Shown: positions 13,734 through 24,894 of the stretch, piece by piece
Position numbering within the stretch: the first letter of the stretch is position 1
Layout of the letters: each line of letters opens with the position of its first letter
Source: Rhodamnia argentea
Lineage: Eukaryota > Streptophyta > Magnoliopsida > Myrtales > Myrtaceae
Assembly (NCBI RefSeq): GCF_020921035.1
Contig: NC_063151.1
Coordinates: 2,356,001 to 2,420,000, forward strand
Reading direction: 5' to 3'
Length of the DNA stretch: 64,000 bases
The notes under the pieces: generated by a model
Seen by the model: the letters and a program-made list of their open reading frames with translations, nothing else
What the model was told of the DNA's origin: nothing
The model's database searches: none
Position numbers and translations under genes: made by a program

Positions 13734-14184
13734 TCAAGCGGATTTATCGTGAATTCGTCTCTTGGCGTCCTCGGCCGCGTCGGCCGCGTCCACCTGCATC
13801 TTCGCCGTCCACAAATCGGCCTCGGCCGCTTCCCTCTCATTCCTCGCCCTCGTCTTCTTCGCCTGCCACACGAAACGCAACGGCAATTCGCATGTTACTT
13901 CCGCAATCGATCGGTCCATTCGCTCGCTTGCTCGCGCATAATCTTTGGTTCTTGATTTTGGGCTGGAGCTGATTTTGATTTATTACCTGGCCGAGTAGAA
14001 GAGCTTTGACGTAGCGAAGACCTTCCTGCAGCGACACGGTGAAGGACAAGCACTCCTTCTTCGCGCGCGAGATCGCCGACGACGTCCCTGGGTGGTCCCT
14101 CCCGGCGCTGCGGCCGGTGGCGGCGTTGGAGCTTGGAGGAGGCGTTGGCAATTGCGGTGGTGATGAGCTGACGATCTCGTCCAT
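13734..14184 (-). CDS. Conserved small plant protein of unknown function; 2 exons, 108 aa
   Basis: Exon 1 is 14184-13987 and exon 2 is 13862-13734. They are joined by a GT-AG intron of 124 bases, giving 327 nt in frame. The first 40 residues are rich in Ser, Pro and Thr (SSSPPQLPTPPPSS) and probably disordered. The rest is charged and helical: LSFTVSLQEGLRYVKALLLGQ runs across the exon end into KKTRARNEREAAEADLWTA and KMQVDAADAAEDAKRR, which would suit a coiled coil. There is no signal peptide or membrane segment. I recall similar uncharacterised small plant proteins but cannot name a function. The gene is divergent from the TFIIA gamma gene, with 643 bases between start codons, so the two may share a promoter region. 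Gene reality is supported by clean splice sites and continuous coding on both sides. Confidence 0.75.
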
Positions 14185-14827
14185 CGGAGCGAGGCTTACT
14201 GATTCTGCTGCTTCTCCTTTTTCCTTTTGCTCCTCCTCACGCTATGGATGCAGCAAAGCAAGATCGGGCAGAGCAGAGCAGGGAAGTTTCATTTCATGCG
14301 TCTCGGGTGTTGGGCTTCCTTAGCGTCTTCCACGTCAGCGCAGCATTCGTGTACGTGGCGGTGGTCGATGCCACGTTGCTTGCTGGGTATCCGTGGGCCA
14401 ATTGACCCGGATCCAGATAAATGTTATCGAGTGGGCTTTGCGATCCAGCCGTAAGCCCATCAAAAAATTGCCGCTTGAGCCGATGGAGGGCATTCCGGTC
14501 AATTCGCTCCCCCGTCCTCATCCGTCACCTGCTATATATGCCTCTCCGCTTTGAATCTAGGTATAAAAAGCCCCAATTCTGTCTCCCTCTCTCTTCCTAG
14601 GAATCTCCATTGACGAGCGGAGAGCTCTCAGCAGCTGAAGCATCGTTCGCGATCTTCTCTCTGTTCGGTTCGTACCCTTTTCCGTATCGCATGGTTGTCA
14701 TTTTCGTCTTGGGTTGTGGAAGTTTCGGAGTCGTTTGTGGTTGAGATTGACTCGAATCGAATTGAATCGATTTGTCTGGGGTTTTGCTTTTTTGATTTCT
14801 TCGGATAGATCGGTCGGATCGAGGGGA
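14185..14827. promoter_or_regulatory. Shared divergent promoter region
   Basis: These 643 bases separate the start codons of the minus-strand 108-aa protein gene and the plus-strand TFIIA gamma gene. The part beside the minus-strand gene is GC-rich. The segment 14700-14827 is T-rich and may be a 5' leader intron of TFIIA gamma, but its borders cannot be fixed from sequence. Confidence 0.55.
14562..14568 (+). promoter_or_regulatory. TATA box of the TFIIA gamma gene
   Basis: The sequence TATAAAA lies 266 bases before the start codon and is followed by a CT-rich stretch (14580-14600) typical of a plant transcription start. A second TATA-like stretch is at 14533-14539. Confidence 0.6.
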
Positions 14828-16259
14828 ATGGCAACGTTCGAGCTGTACCGGAGGTCGACGATCGGGATGTGCCTGACGGAGACCTTGGACGAGATGGTCT
14901 CGAACGGCACTCTCAGCCCTGAGCTCGCCATTCAAGTCCTCGTCCAGTTCGATAAGGTCTGGATCTGGATTCGATCTTCTTCTTTTTTGTTTTTGTTTTT
15001 GTATTTGTCTGCCGGTGTTGAGCTGATAACTGTGCTTTTTTAGTCCATGACCGAGGCGCTGGAGACCCAGGTGAAGAGCAAGGTCTCCATCAAGGTAAAA
15101 GTCTCTTTTTGTCATGTCCCTGTCGACATTCACTCGTAATATCATGCTGTGCTATTCCTTAATTTCCTTGATTGTCTTCTGAAAAGGTGTCCGGTAGAAG
15201 TAGGTTTCTTATGAAAGTGTTCCTCGAGGAATTCTAACTGATTGTTGGATGATTGTTTCTCATTTCGGTTTTTCTCAACTGGTTACTTGATAATTACATG
15301 TTGGTTGGCCTCATACATCCTGGTAGATGATACTTTGCAGGACAGGAGTGCATGGCTTGTACTGTCTTGATTTTTTTGTTTCAATAGCTGGATGGTTTGT
15401 GCTCAATTAGTTGCTTATATGGCATTTACTGTGATGGTATCATCATCATCACAGTATTTTCTCCACACGCACGCGTCGGCGCTGTGTTCAGGGGTTAGGC
15501 GTGAATTGTACCGTGTATTCGGGGATTCGCTGATTGTAAAGAAATCTGTATATTTCAATTTAAGATTTCATAAGAAACCGATATACTGATGTCACCGTCA
15601 AAGATACCAAATCTTATTAAATAAGCATCGACAATCAACGCCCCCTCATATTTAGGTAACTTAACATTCGATATCTGAGTGAAAGTAGTTGTCCCTTTTG
15701 GGTTTGGCTTGTTCCGGTTATCGTATCGGCTTAATTGGATGCATCTAAACAGAAATTTTCAACTTTGAACGGTCTTGGTCGGTGACTTATGGGACGACTG
15801 CAGCCAAGGACATCAATGCTTGCCCTAATGCACCAAATACTGCCTCCTAATGAATAATACTCGTAGGAGATTTGTCATCGTTTCATCACTTTAGTTGAGA
15901 AATATCTTGAGAGTGCTGTGAGATTGTTGAGGTCAGCACAGAGCTTCTGGTCTTATAGTAAGGAGAATTGTGCCTAGTTAGCAGATATGCGTGTTCTGAA
16001 TGTATGCGTTCAAACCGTCAAACTGTCTATGTAGTTATGAGGTGAAGAGGTTCAAACTGTGAGCACTGTGAGAGGAAAACTGACATATTTTTCAAACTTC
16101 TCTCATGTTTTGGTTCAGGGACATCTGCACACGTACCGGTTCTGCGACAACGTGTGGACATTCATTCTACAAGGCGCTGTTTTCAAGAACGAGGACTCCC
16201 CGGAAGATGTCGGTCGGGTTAAGATTGTAGCATGCGACTCAAAGCTGCTCACTCAGTGA
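14828..16259 (+). CDS. TFIIA-S: Transcription initiation factor IIA, gamma (small) subunit; 3 exons, 106 aa
   Basis: General transcription factor subunit. With the TFIIA large subunit it stabilises TBP on the TATA box for RNA polymerase II. Exons: 14828-14956, 15044-15094 and 16119-16259, all GT-AG, 321 nt in frame, with the full 106-aa length usual for plants. Residues 1-43 (MATFELYRRSTIGMCLTETL and onward) form the N-terminal helical region. Residues 44-60 are SMTEALETQVKSKVSIK. The rest is the beta-barrel part (GHLHTYRFCDNVWTFILQ, VKIVACDSKLLTQ). The second intron is about 1 kb. All hallmark segments are intact and no residue looks out of place. The start is fixed by MATFELYRRS. Confidence 0.97.
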
Positions 16260-16829
16260 TTTTCGAGTACCAGTTGCATGTTTTGATTCCAGAAACTTTA
16301 TACTGGCTGGAGGCGAGGTGTTTCGCCGCTTTACTGTCTCAGTTCCTTCCATCCATGTGTGTAAATCTTGATGACTTTTGAGAGTTGTAATAGTGGTTGT
16401 TAGGATAAGGGTATGCTGGTTGTACTTTCTTGGCCTTTGGGCTATCAATTTTTTTTAACTTGCGGCCACGAGCTCGGAGTGAGTATGAAGGCTTGCTGCA
16501 GATACAAAATTGAAGTGCCAGGGACATGGTTGAGCCCCTAGTCAATAGTACACAGAGCAAAAGGCTCTAAAGCACAAACCTTGGAAAACAAATTGTATCT
16601 AGACATTGATCTTAGGAGGGAGTAAGTATCTGTGTTTCAGTTGGTCTTAGGAGGGAGAAAGAGATACATCTTTCATGTAGTGCAGCGAACCGGAAAAAAC
16701 ACCTCCGAACAACCCAACCTTCAGAACGAGGTTCTACGACCGGAAAATGTTTGGATTTTGATGGCTTTAGTGAGCCATCTGCCATCGATGCATTTACAAA
16801 TGAGCTCGAATCTAAAACGTATCAACAAT
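16260..16829. other. 3' flank of TFIIA gamma up to the hAT element
   Basis: Non-coding. It should include the TFIIA gamma 3' untranslated region. No family is recognised in the short open frames. Confidence 0.5.
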
Positions 16830-18704
16830 TAGACATGGCCATGGGCCTTGAACCGCCGTTTCCGGTTTGCGGCTATGCTTGAATCAGAACCGGTCCTTGA
16901 AGAGGCAGTCCCGGTTCTAGGCCGGTTCCTGTTCCGAATTTTAAATTTAATTTTAAATAATAAATTATGAAATAAAAAAATAATAAATTATAATCAAATT
17001 GTACATTGTAATCAAATTTGAGGGGAAAAAAAAGGAAGAAGGAAAGGGTTTGAACTTAGTGAATTATCATTAAGCGATTACATTTCTTCTTGGGGATAGA
17101 AAAATCAAAACCCACGGAGTTCTTTTGCCTTTGATAATTCCAACTTACTTTATCGTCAATCGTCGCTACCTATTGTGGTACCCGTGGCGGTGGTATCTCC
17201 AATATCATCATTGAAGAATTTGTCATCTCGATCCAGCACTTATTGTCGAAATTTAGCATTCATCCAATCATCGACACAAGCTTAAACCTCCACAAGATCC
17301 GGATTTAATTTTAAACGACGGTCGTTCAAAATTAATCCCTCAAGACTAAATGCTTCTTCAACTGCAATCGTTGAAGAATGGGTTGTTAATATTTGTTTTG
17401 CGATGAGAGCGAGCACCGAGAATTGAGTTGAATGAGTCTTCCATTACTCTAGAATTTTGAAATCTGTGTTGTATTCGGAATTGCGAAACTCAAAGGTAAT
17501 GGTTAAATAATTTTCTAATTCGAAAATATTACATGTTGCTCCCTTTTGTCTTTTTTATCTACTAATAAGCATTTTGTACCATCTACTAAGTCTACCACTC
17601 TCCTCCTTTTGTGAGGCACTAGGTTAAAAAGATCAACTATCACCTAAACCATATCTACTACAAAATTCATTATATAATGCTACTATAGCGTCTTTAACCT
17701 CTTCTTGTATAGTTTTAATATCTACTATTTCATTCAAATTTAAACAATCATAATAATAATCCTTCAGATAATCATACAAACCATTTAATTTAGTATGTGG
17801 ATTGAAAATAATATCAACCAAATACACAAGAGGAATGTATGCATAATAATGCGGCCATTTTGCTTTCATTGCTGTAATAGTCGGAGCTAATTGAGCATCT
17901 TTTTCATATTCACAAAAAAACACTAGCAATGTTAACACACTATTAAAAATAAATACGGAATAGGATAATAAACACCAGATAAAGTATAAGTTGCATCATT
18001 AAAAAATTTCAAAAAAATCTTCTTCTTCTTTTACAAACAACCTAATCTTGCGGGAGTAAACTAATTTCGAAAACATTACTCGAAATAAAAGCACATAATA
18101 AATCTTTATAGGCAAAAGATTAATGAAGTTACTCGTAGGTAGAATTCCAACGAGTTGGAACATTTTTTGGAAATCTTTTTGGTTTTTGTGCATATGCTTT
18201 ACAAAATTTGCAACATTCTTTCATAACTTGGGGACGACTCCATAAAAATTTAATTGCTCCCTTTGTTGGGATGAGAAAAGCCTCAAGAGTTCGTAAATCG
18301 TCTTGTACATATAAATTTAAAACATGCCAAGCACATTTAATGTGAAAAAATTGTCCACTAAAAAAGAGTTTACAAATATTTTTTAATTCCGGAACGGAAG
18401 CGTTATTTGACGTGGCATTATCAAAACCAACTGAAAGAACTTTATTAATCAAATTATATTCTTCTAAAACTTGTCTAATTATTCTATAAATATTATTGGC
18501 CGTATACCTTTCATCAAACACTTGAAATACAAGTACTCTTTTTTGAATGTTACAATCGTCACTTATCCAATAACATGTGATACCCATATGAGAATGAATT
18601 TACCAAGGATCACTCCAAATGTCGCTATCTATATACACACCTCCATTTAAATCTGGAAAAAAGCTTTGCAAACCCTTTTTATATTTTTTTATAAATCCTA
18701 AAAA

Positions 18705-19232
18705 GTTTGCGTTTAAGAGTAGTTCTCGGGACGGGTTTTGCTTTAGGTGTACATGCAGTGTTTATTAGAAAATTCAAACTAAAATTTTCACCAATAATAA
18801 GCGGTAAATGTTCGATGGCAACACATTGAACTAATGTTTCTTTATAAACTTCATTATTGTAACGAAATAAAGGAGAAGTGTTAGGATTGGCGTACCCGAA
18901 AATTTATTGTTGATCGGTGTTGATTCCCGCTTGCGTTGCATGTTTTTGCGTCGGATGTCGATGGTATGTTCTATAGCCATCTCCATTATTAAAATTGTAT
19001 GATTTCGTACAATATTTACGGTTTATCTTATACTTGTCTCCGCTTACATGTACTTTATTGAAGTGTTGCCATAAGTTGAATGTACTCTCCCGGGGTGCCG
19101 TTCGGGCTCCTTTGCTGTCGACTTTTCTTCGACGCCAATAGGAGATGAAGACTTTCTTGCAATGGGACATGCTTGACATTGGAAATATAGTTGATATTAT
19201 CATCGGCGTCTGCCCAACATGTAAACTTACGA
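18705..19232. repeat. Inner copy of a 0.53-kb tandem duplication inside the hAT element
   Basis: Aligns over its whole length with 19253-19782 at an offset of 548-550 bases, in direct orientation. Both copies carry the transposase BED-finger region. The two copies have diverged by scattered substitutions and 1-2-base indels, so the duplication is not recent. Confidence 0.88.
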
Positions 19233-19252
19233 AGTACATGTAGTGTTTAAGA

Positions 19253-19782
19253 GTTTGCATTTAAGAGTAGTTCTCCAAATAGATTTTGCTTGCGTAGTAC
19301 ATGCAGTGTTTATCAAAAAATTCAAACCAAAATTTTCACCAGTAGTAAATGGTAAATGTTCAATGGCAACATATTGAACTAATGTTTCTTTATAAACTTC
19401 ATCACTATAACGAAATAAAAGAGAAGTGTTAGGATTGACGTACTCGAAAATTTGTTGTTGGTCGGTGTCAATCCCCATTTGCGTTGCATGTTTTTACGTC
19501 AAATGCCGACGGTATATTCCATAGCCATCTCCTTTATTAAAATTGTATGATTTCGTACAATATTTACAGTTTATCTTATATTTGTCTCCGCCTACATGTA
19601 CCTTGGCGAAGTGTTGCCATAAGTTGGATGTACTCTCTCGGGCCTACCGTTCCGGCTCCTTTGTTGTCGACGTTTCTTCGATACCGGGAGGAGGATGAAA
19701 ACTTTCTTGCGTTGTGATATGCTCGACGTTGGAAATATAGTTGATATTATCATCGGCGTCTACCCAACATGTAAACTTACGA
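19253..19782. repeat. Outer copy of the same tandem duplication
   Basis: Partner of 18705-19232. This copy is contiguous with the transposase start codon at 19874, so it is the one in the original position. About 20 bases separate the two copies. Confidence 0.88.
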
Positions 19783-20250
19783 GAATCATATTGATCATGA
19801 GGTTGAAGATAATGGGATTCCCCCATCTCCATCGGGCTCTTTCCCTTATCACCGGCTCCGCTTCCACTTGCCATTTTTTTTTCCGGAGAATTGAGCGGAA
19901 AGTCGATTAAGAAAATTGAGAGAATTGAGCCGAGATTGAGAGAATTTGAGAGAAATTATGAAAAAAAAAAATGAAAAGGGAGGAATGGTACTTATAGAGA
20001 ATTTAGGATAAATTGATTAATAAAAAAAATGGGAGGGGGGATTCGGCCGTTGCAATGCAACTGCCCAAAATTGGGCCATTGGGGGAAAGAGCAGTGGCTC
20101 TTCCCCCTCCCCTTGCCCCTTTTTTTTTCGGCCCGAGCTAGCCCAACGGCTATAAGGCGACTCGGAACCGGCCTGGAACCGACTTGTTCCGAATTTCCTT
20201 CTAAGCGTAATCGCCCCACGAGGGCCCAAACCGACCCATCGCCATGTCTA

Positions 20251-23200
20251 CCGACAAGCCATCATTGTACGTACATTCATCAACGGGATCACAGATGATA
20301 GAACCACGATGTGTGCTCGAATAGATCGAAATGGAATGGTTGCATTCTCGAGATCATATTGAAGTAGAAGAGAGAATTCGAGTCTCACCATTTCACGTGA
20401 GCCTCGAGCAAGGCGTGAGAACTGGAGAGAAATGAGGTTGAGAGGATGTGACATACATAGTCGTTGGGTTACTTACTTGTGTCACAAGTCAGCATCCAAA
20501 ACTACTGGGATTTTTCTTTTTTGATTTTAAACTAACTCTGCTATTAATTTTTGGTCTTCTCAAATTCTTTTTATTTACTATCACTAGCAAAATATCGCAC
20601 GTGCTGCGTGAAAAAAATACAGTGAACATAGTTAGTTTCTTTAGATAATATGGAAAATCCGATCTATTACGGGACGACACAACAAGCAAAAATTGAATTT
20701 GAAAAGTTTATTAGATTTCAAGAGTTGCATTGTTTTTATCTTGACCTTCTAGGGGCTCGAGCTCGATGCCTTCCAAAGGCAAATTTGAGAAAAGTAGCAA
20801 CAAAAATATATAATTTATAAATGAAGATTATGTCCGAATGACAATGTAACCCAGCAAAATATTAATCACAATCAATCAGAATCAATTAAGAGTAATACAT
20901 AAAATCTCTTAAAACACCCAAGTGGATGTGTCTTAGCGAAGATATCAATAGTATGTTTAGCGGATCAAGTGGAAACAATCGCAATGTGTCTTGGTGAATA
21001 TATCAACAAATTGTTCGGTGAATGGACCAGAAACAAGTCGAACAATGGCACGAAGAACATGATCTCTTGGCCGGTCGGAATAGGTTCTGAATCATTGAGT
21101 CAATGTCAAGGAGACCACTAGGCTGTGGATTTCACAAACATAGAGCGAAGGTGGTGCATGAGAGTGCGTGTAGAGGTTGGCGACGATACGGTTGAGTTGG
21201 GGCAACTCGCCAAATTTTTAGGAAGGTGATGGTGGTGGTTGTCGGTGAATATGAGCATTAAAATGGATGAAATAACCCCCAAATGCTCGGGCTCGATGGT
21301 TAGCCGGGAATGGTGGCTCATGTAGTGGCGTCGGATCTCTGTTTGTGACGGGGTTTCTAGGTCCGAGTCGCCCGAGGTCAAAGGTTTGTGGGTGGCTCTT
21401 TGTTTTTCGAAATGAGTAGCAGAAGGCGTCCAAATCACCACGAACAACAAGGGGCAAAGTGGGTTTGAGATGTGGCGGTGCATGGCGGGTGGGTGTGGTT
21501 GCAGCTTGGCAACGAAATTTCAAGGTTTCACTCATCGATGGTAGCATTGGTTTTCGAGAGATGAGAAACGGAAGTATAACGAACTGCAACTAAAAGCTTT
21601 AGTCTTGGTGGAGAATCGAAAGGGAACCGTACTCATTAATATAGTTTTTCCCTTAAAATTGGTTCCCATTTGCATAAATAATTAAATGACAAATTATATG
21701 TAAATTCATTAGTATTTATATTTTACTTTTCTTGAAAAAATGCATTTTACGTTAGAATCAATATTTTTTCATAGAAGATCTTTTGTTAATAATGTTCCGT
21801 TAGTAGAAATTTTCAACCATTATTAAACGAATTTCTATTCCAAAAGCAAAACTTTTTTCATGTTATCAAACGCCTTTCTCTAATCATAAATCAACTTCTG
21901 CTCATAAGCAGAAGTAAAAAAATCAACTTTTAGCCACAAGTTGATTTCTGAAGCAGAAGTATTGCCATGCGCGCCCTAACTTGCTACTCCTAAAGTACTT
22001 CTTTAGGGATAAGCGATTTCAAATTTCATATTGGCTCCACTTGGAATCTTAAATCTACCTATCGAGATAGATTCCTCATTTTTTGGAATATAAAATCTAC
22101 CCTCCATACTTTGAAACTTGGAACTTACCTTGTCATAGGTTCTAGGATCTACCCGGGTTCCACCTGTATTCTTAATAGATCGATTTCAATGAATCATCAT
22201 CTTTAATGATCACCATTTGTTGTTACTGTCCATTTCCCACCATTCATATTTAGATACACAAATACATATGAACCATTAACAAAATGAAAGTATTGGTCAT
22301 AAATATTGCTGAAAATGAAAGCTCGGGCTAGTGATTTCAAATTACACACTCATTATTAGAGTCATGGAATGTCGCGGGATCCCGCAAAGGCATGAATCAA
22401 GAAAACGCAAAAACTTGTCATAGGTTACATGTTTCACTTACCTAAAACCTAGAAGCTACCGTTGAAATGGATTCCTCGAATTTTAAAACCCGAAACCTAG
22501 TATACATATCTTGGAACCATGCTCACCCATATTCTTTATGATGTGATGGTGCAAGCATCAAGGCATTAGTTGTACCATTTGATTTGGAGACAGAGGTTAG
22601 GGTTGAGTATGGTTCTAAGGTAAAATATAGAATTGGAGAATTGGACCGGTGGGAACCGGTCCAATTCCAGATTATAGGGTATACACGGTAGGTATCGGGT
22701 TCTAATAATTGGGGAACCAATTCTGACAGACGATTCCATGTAGACTTGGAACAAGTCTTTGTATTTTTCTTATTTTAAGCCTTTGCGCGATCCTGTATTA
22801 TTGCATTTTATTTTTACTATAAGTGTAATCTGGAACCACTAGTTGGAGCTTCTATATTCAATAAAGTCCATGATTGAAGCTTTTACTTTGTTAATTGTTT
22901 ATATTTTTCTTGTGTTGTAGTCGATAGATTGTAGAAACAAATGAAGATCATTAGATGTGATGATTCATTGCAACTGTTCAATTAAAAATACATGTGAAAC
23001 TTGAGTAGGCTGTAGAATCGACCATGGAACCTGTGACATGGTAGGTTTCGAGTTTCAAAATTTGAGAACTTGGACCGATCACTCCTACCAGAGGGAGTTT
23101 GCGATTTATGCTACGTTTGTTTTACTGAAAAATTTATGATAATGAAAATATTCATCATGAAACTCACTTTAAGGAAAGCAATTAGTTTTCGTTTATTCGG

Positions 23201-23928
23201 AAAACATTTTCCTTCTCGCCAAAAGGGGAAGTTATTTTCCTCAATCTAAGCTCGGTGTTTTCAGTTCATGGAAAATGGGTTTTTGTGATCGATTAATTTT
23301 TCGTTATCCAATGGATATTTGTTCTGACCATGAAACTCTAAAGCATTTCATGGTTCAAAAGCGTTTGAATAGGATGCATGCAAGATGGGCTGCTTGCTTG
23401 GGGAAAATTTGCATTGAGTAGGTAAGGAAATGAATAAAGAGTATCTAATGAAATATTCACCTCATATGTGTTTTCTTACGGACCAAGCTTACACTGGTAT
23501 CTAAATAGTTCTAACACTCCCTACTTTTATTGAGTTGACGAAAGTAACATCGACAAAACTAATTTATCAAAATCGTAAATGGAAAGTGTGAAGTTATATA
23601 TTGAAAATGCAAAGGTTACAAATCATAGTGAAAATATAAAACATTTGATTATTAATTAATATATGGTCATGGTATAAAAGATATTTTCTCGTACCATTCT
23701 GTCTTACCCTACCTAAATGGTATGGCTCTCTTAGTTACGTTGCACTGCGTAATAACCTTTACTTAAGATTGCAAATGTCGAATATATCAATTTAATTTCA
23801 ATATTGACATATTTTTTTTTATCAATGGTTTATTATTTGATGATTCAAATACTTTGCTTCAAAATGATTTTTCTTGATGTTTCATATGTTGAATTTTTTG
23901 GACACACGCAGAACTACATTGTCTTCGA
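20251..23928. other. Gene-free, repeat-derived intergenic region
   Basis: No gene is supported. The two overlapping minus-strand open frames at 21118-21589 show no known domain. The stretch 21880-21980 has short palindromes of the type found in MITEs (a hairpin around AGAAGTTGATTTATGA and its complement). The stretch 20930-21050 faintly resembles the end of a Copia polyprotein on the minus strand. 22030-23090 is listed separately. Confidence 0.5.
22030..23090. repeat. Repeat with copies of one motif in both orientations, probable nonautonomous transposon
   Basis: A motif close to CTTGTCATAGGTTCTAGG, followed by a run of short 'ctacc'-like words, occurs at about 22131 and again in part at about 22414. 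Its inverse is near 22995-23065 (GGAACCTGTGACATGGTAGG). A perfect inverted pair, GGACCGGT and ACCGGTCC, lies near 22643-22663. The arrangement suggests a fold-back or hAT-like nonautonomous element of about 1.1 kb, but the exact ends and target duplication could not be fixed. Confidence 0.45.
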
Positions 23929-24460
23929 GAAAAATTCCAAATAAGGGTCTAAAGTGCTCTTCTTTTCTTAAATAATGATCTCAAGTAAATTTTGTTTCAA
24001 ATAAGAGTTTGAAGTGGCATAGCAGTTTCAAGTAAGTGCTTGAAGTGGCATAGCATTATCAAATAAGGGCTTAAAGTGGCCATGAAGTCTAAAAAAAAGG
24101 CATGGCCTAAAGGATATTTTCGTTATTTTTCCTTTTTGATTTTTTGACTTTTTTCTTTTTTTAAAATTAAAAAAATTCATAAAAGAGGAAAGTACATAGG
24201 CCCCTCTCACCTGTGGGGCATCCGCGGTGGGGAATAGAAAAAGGAAAAGACAAAGAAAAAAGAAAAAAAATGAAAAAAATGAAATGACAAAAATATCCTT
24301 GAAACCAAATCCTTTTTTGAGATTTTATTACCATTTGAGGGCCTGATTTGAGAAAATGAAGATACTTCATGCTCTCATTCGAAACAAAGTTAATTTCTAA
24401 TCTTTATTTGAGAAAATAAAGGAAAAATAAAAGCACTTCGGGCTTTTATTTAGAATTTTC
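23929..24460. mobile_element. MITE-like element with long terminal inverted repeats
   Basis: The left end, from 23929 (GAAAAATTCCAAATAAGGGT), matches the reverse complement of the right end (GAAAATTCTAAATAAAAGCC, reading down from 24460) and the match continues for about 90 bases. The left arm also holds three tandem partial copies of a unit like AAGTGCTTGAAGTGGCATAG (about 23996-24080). Total length is about 530 bases with no coding potential. It lies about 430 bases before the SABRE start codon. No clear target-site duplication was found. Confidence 0.65.
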
Positions 24461-24894
24461 TGTGGAGAACAAAAACGCCACCGTTAAATTTATCGTGGAA
24501 AACAAAAAAAGGAAAAAAAAATCTCCGAGCACGCGAGCACACCTTTCCTTGTCTGCACCCTCACGCACTCGATCAGAAATCAGACTCTCTCTCTCTCTCT
24601 TGCTCTCTGTGTGACGACCGAGAGCATCGCGGATCGGATCCTTCGAATCCTGCCATAAAAACTCACCATCAGTTCCTCCGATCTTCAGGCCATTTAAGAG
24701 GACATGCTCTCCCCTCACCACCAATTCCGCAACCCTCCCTCCCCCCGGCTCACCCCTAGGTCTCTCTGACCGCCATTGCCCTCCGTCGACGTGCGCCCCG
24801 CTTCGTCTCCTCCTCCTCCTCGCCCTCCCCCTCGCCCGCGGCCGTCTTGATCAACGTCGGCAACCGGACGAGTTCCGCGGAGGGCCCGCCGGGA
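24461..24894 (+). promoter_or_regulatory. Promoter and 5' leader region of the SABRE-type gene
   Basis: 434 bases between the inverted-repeat element and the start codon. A CT-rich tract at 24585-24612 is typical of plant transcription starts and 5' leaders. No strong TATA box is visible. In-frame ATG 24847 lies upstream of the chosen start, but its product lacks the family's N-terminus. Confidence 0.5.

Larger units (their letters stand above)
17080..19874 (-). pseudogene. hAT transposase with BED zinc finger (RICESLEEPER/Ac type), disrupted
   Basis: Read from 19874 downward. The start is MASGSGAGDKGKSPMEMGES. Next comes a BED-type zinc finger region (LWQHFAKVHV, KYCTKSYNF) broken by a stop and frame changes, then a second, duplicated copy of the same region. 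The RNase-H-like catalytic core lies at 18587-18129 (FDNATSNNAS, HIKCAWHVLNL, VPTRWNSTYE). The region before the dimerisation domain is at 17938-17633 (WPHYYAYIPLVYLVD). The C-terminal hAT dimerisation domain is near 17280-17460 (STIAVEEAFSLEG, LNDRRLKLNPDLVE) and contains stops. Several stops and frameshifts make this copy unable to encode a full transposase. The order of domains is that of plant hAT transposases of about 700 aa. Confidence 0.85.
16830..20250 (-). mobile_element. Decayed hAT-superfamily DNA transposon, about 3.4 kb
   Basis: The ends are imperfect terminal inverted repeats: TAGACATGGCCATGGGCC at 16830 and, on the other strand from 20250, TAGACATGGCGATGGGTC (16 of 18 match). 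Just inside both ends lies the inverted motif CGGTTCYAGGCCGGTTCC, near 16912-16930 and 20162-20182. The flanking octamers TCAACAAT and CCGACAAG match at 5 of 8 positions and may be an eroded 8-bp target-site duplication, the size expected for hAT. The body encodes a broken transposase on the minus strand. Confidence 0.85.

Noticed and set aside
14597..15145. A 182-codon minus-strand open frame
   Set aside because: It lies antisense to the promoter and first two exons of TFIIA gamma, shows low-complexity charged sequence and no family features.
21118..21589. Two overlapping minus-strand frames of 121 and 123 codons
   Set aside because: They overlap in different frames, have no recognisable domain or splice context, and lie in repeat-rich sequence.
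24847..24894. Upstream in-frame start for the SABRE-type protein
   Set aside because: The 16 extra residues are absent from the family's known N-terminus, which begins just before the membrane anchor at 24895.
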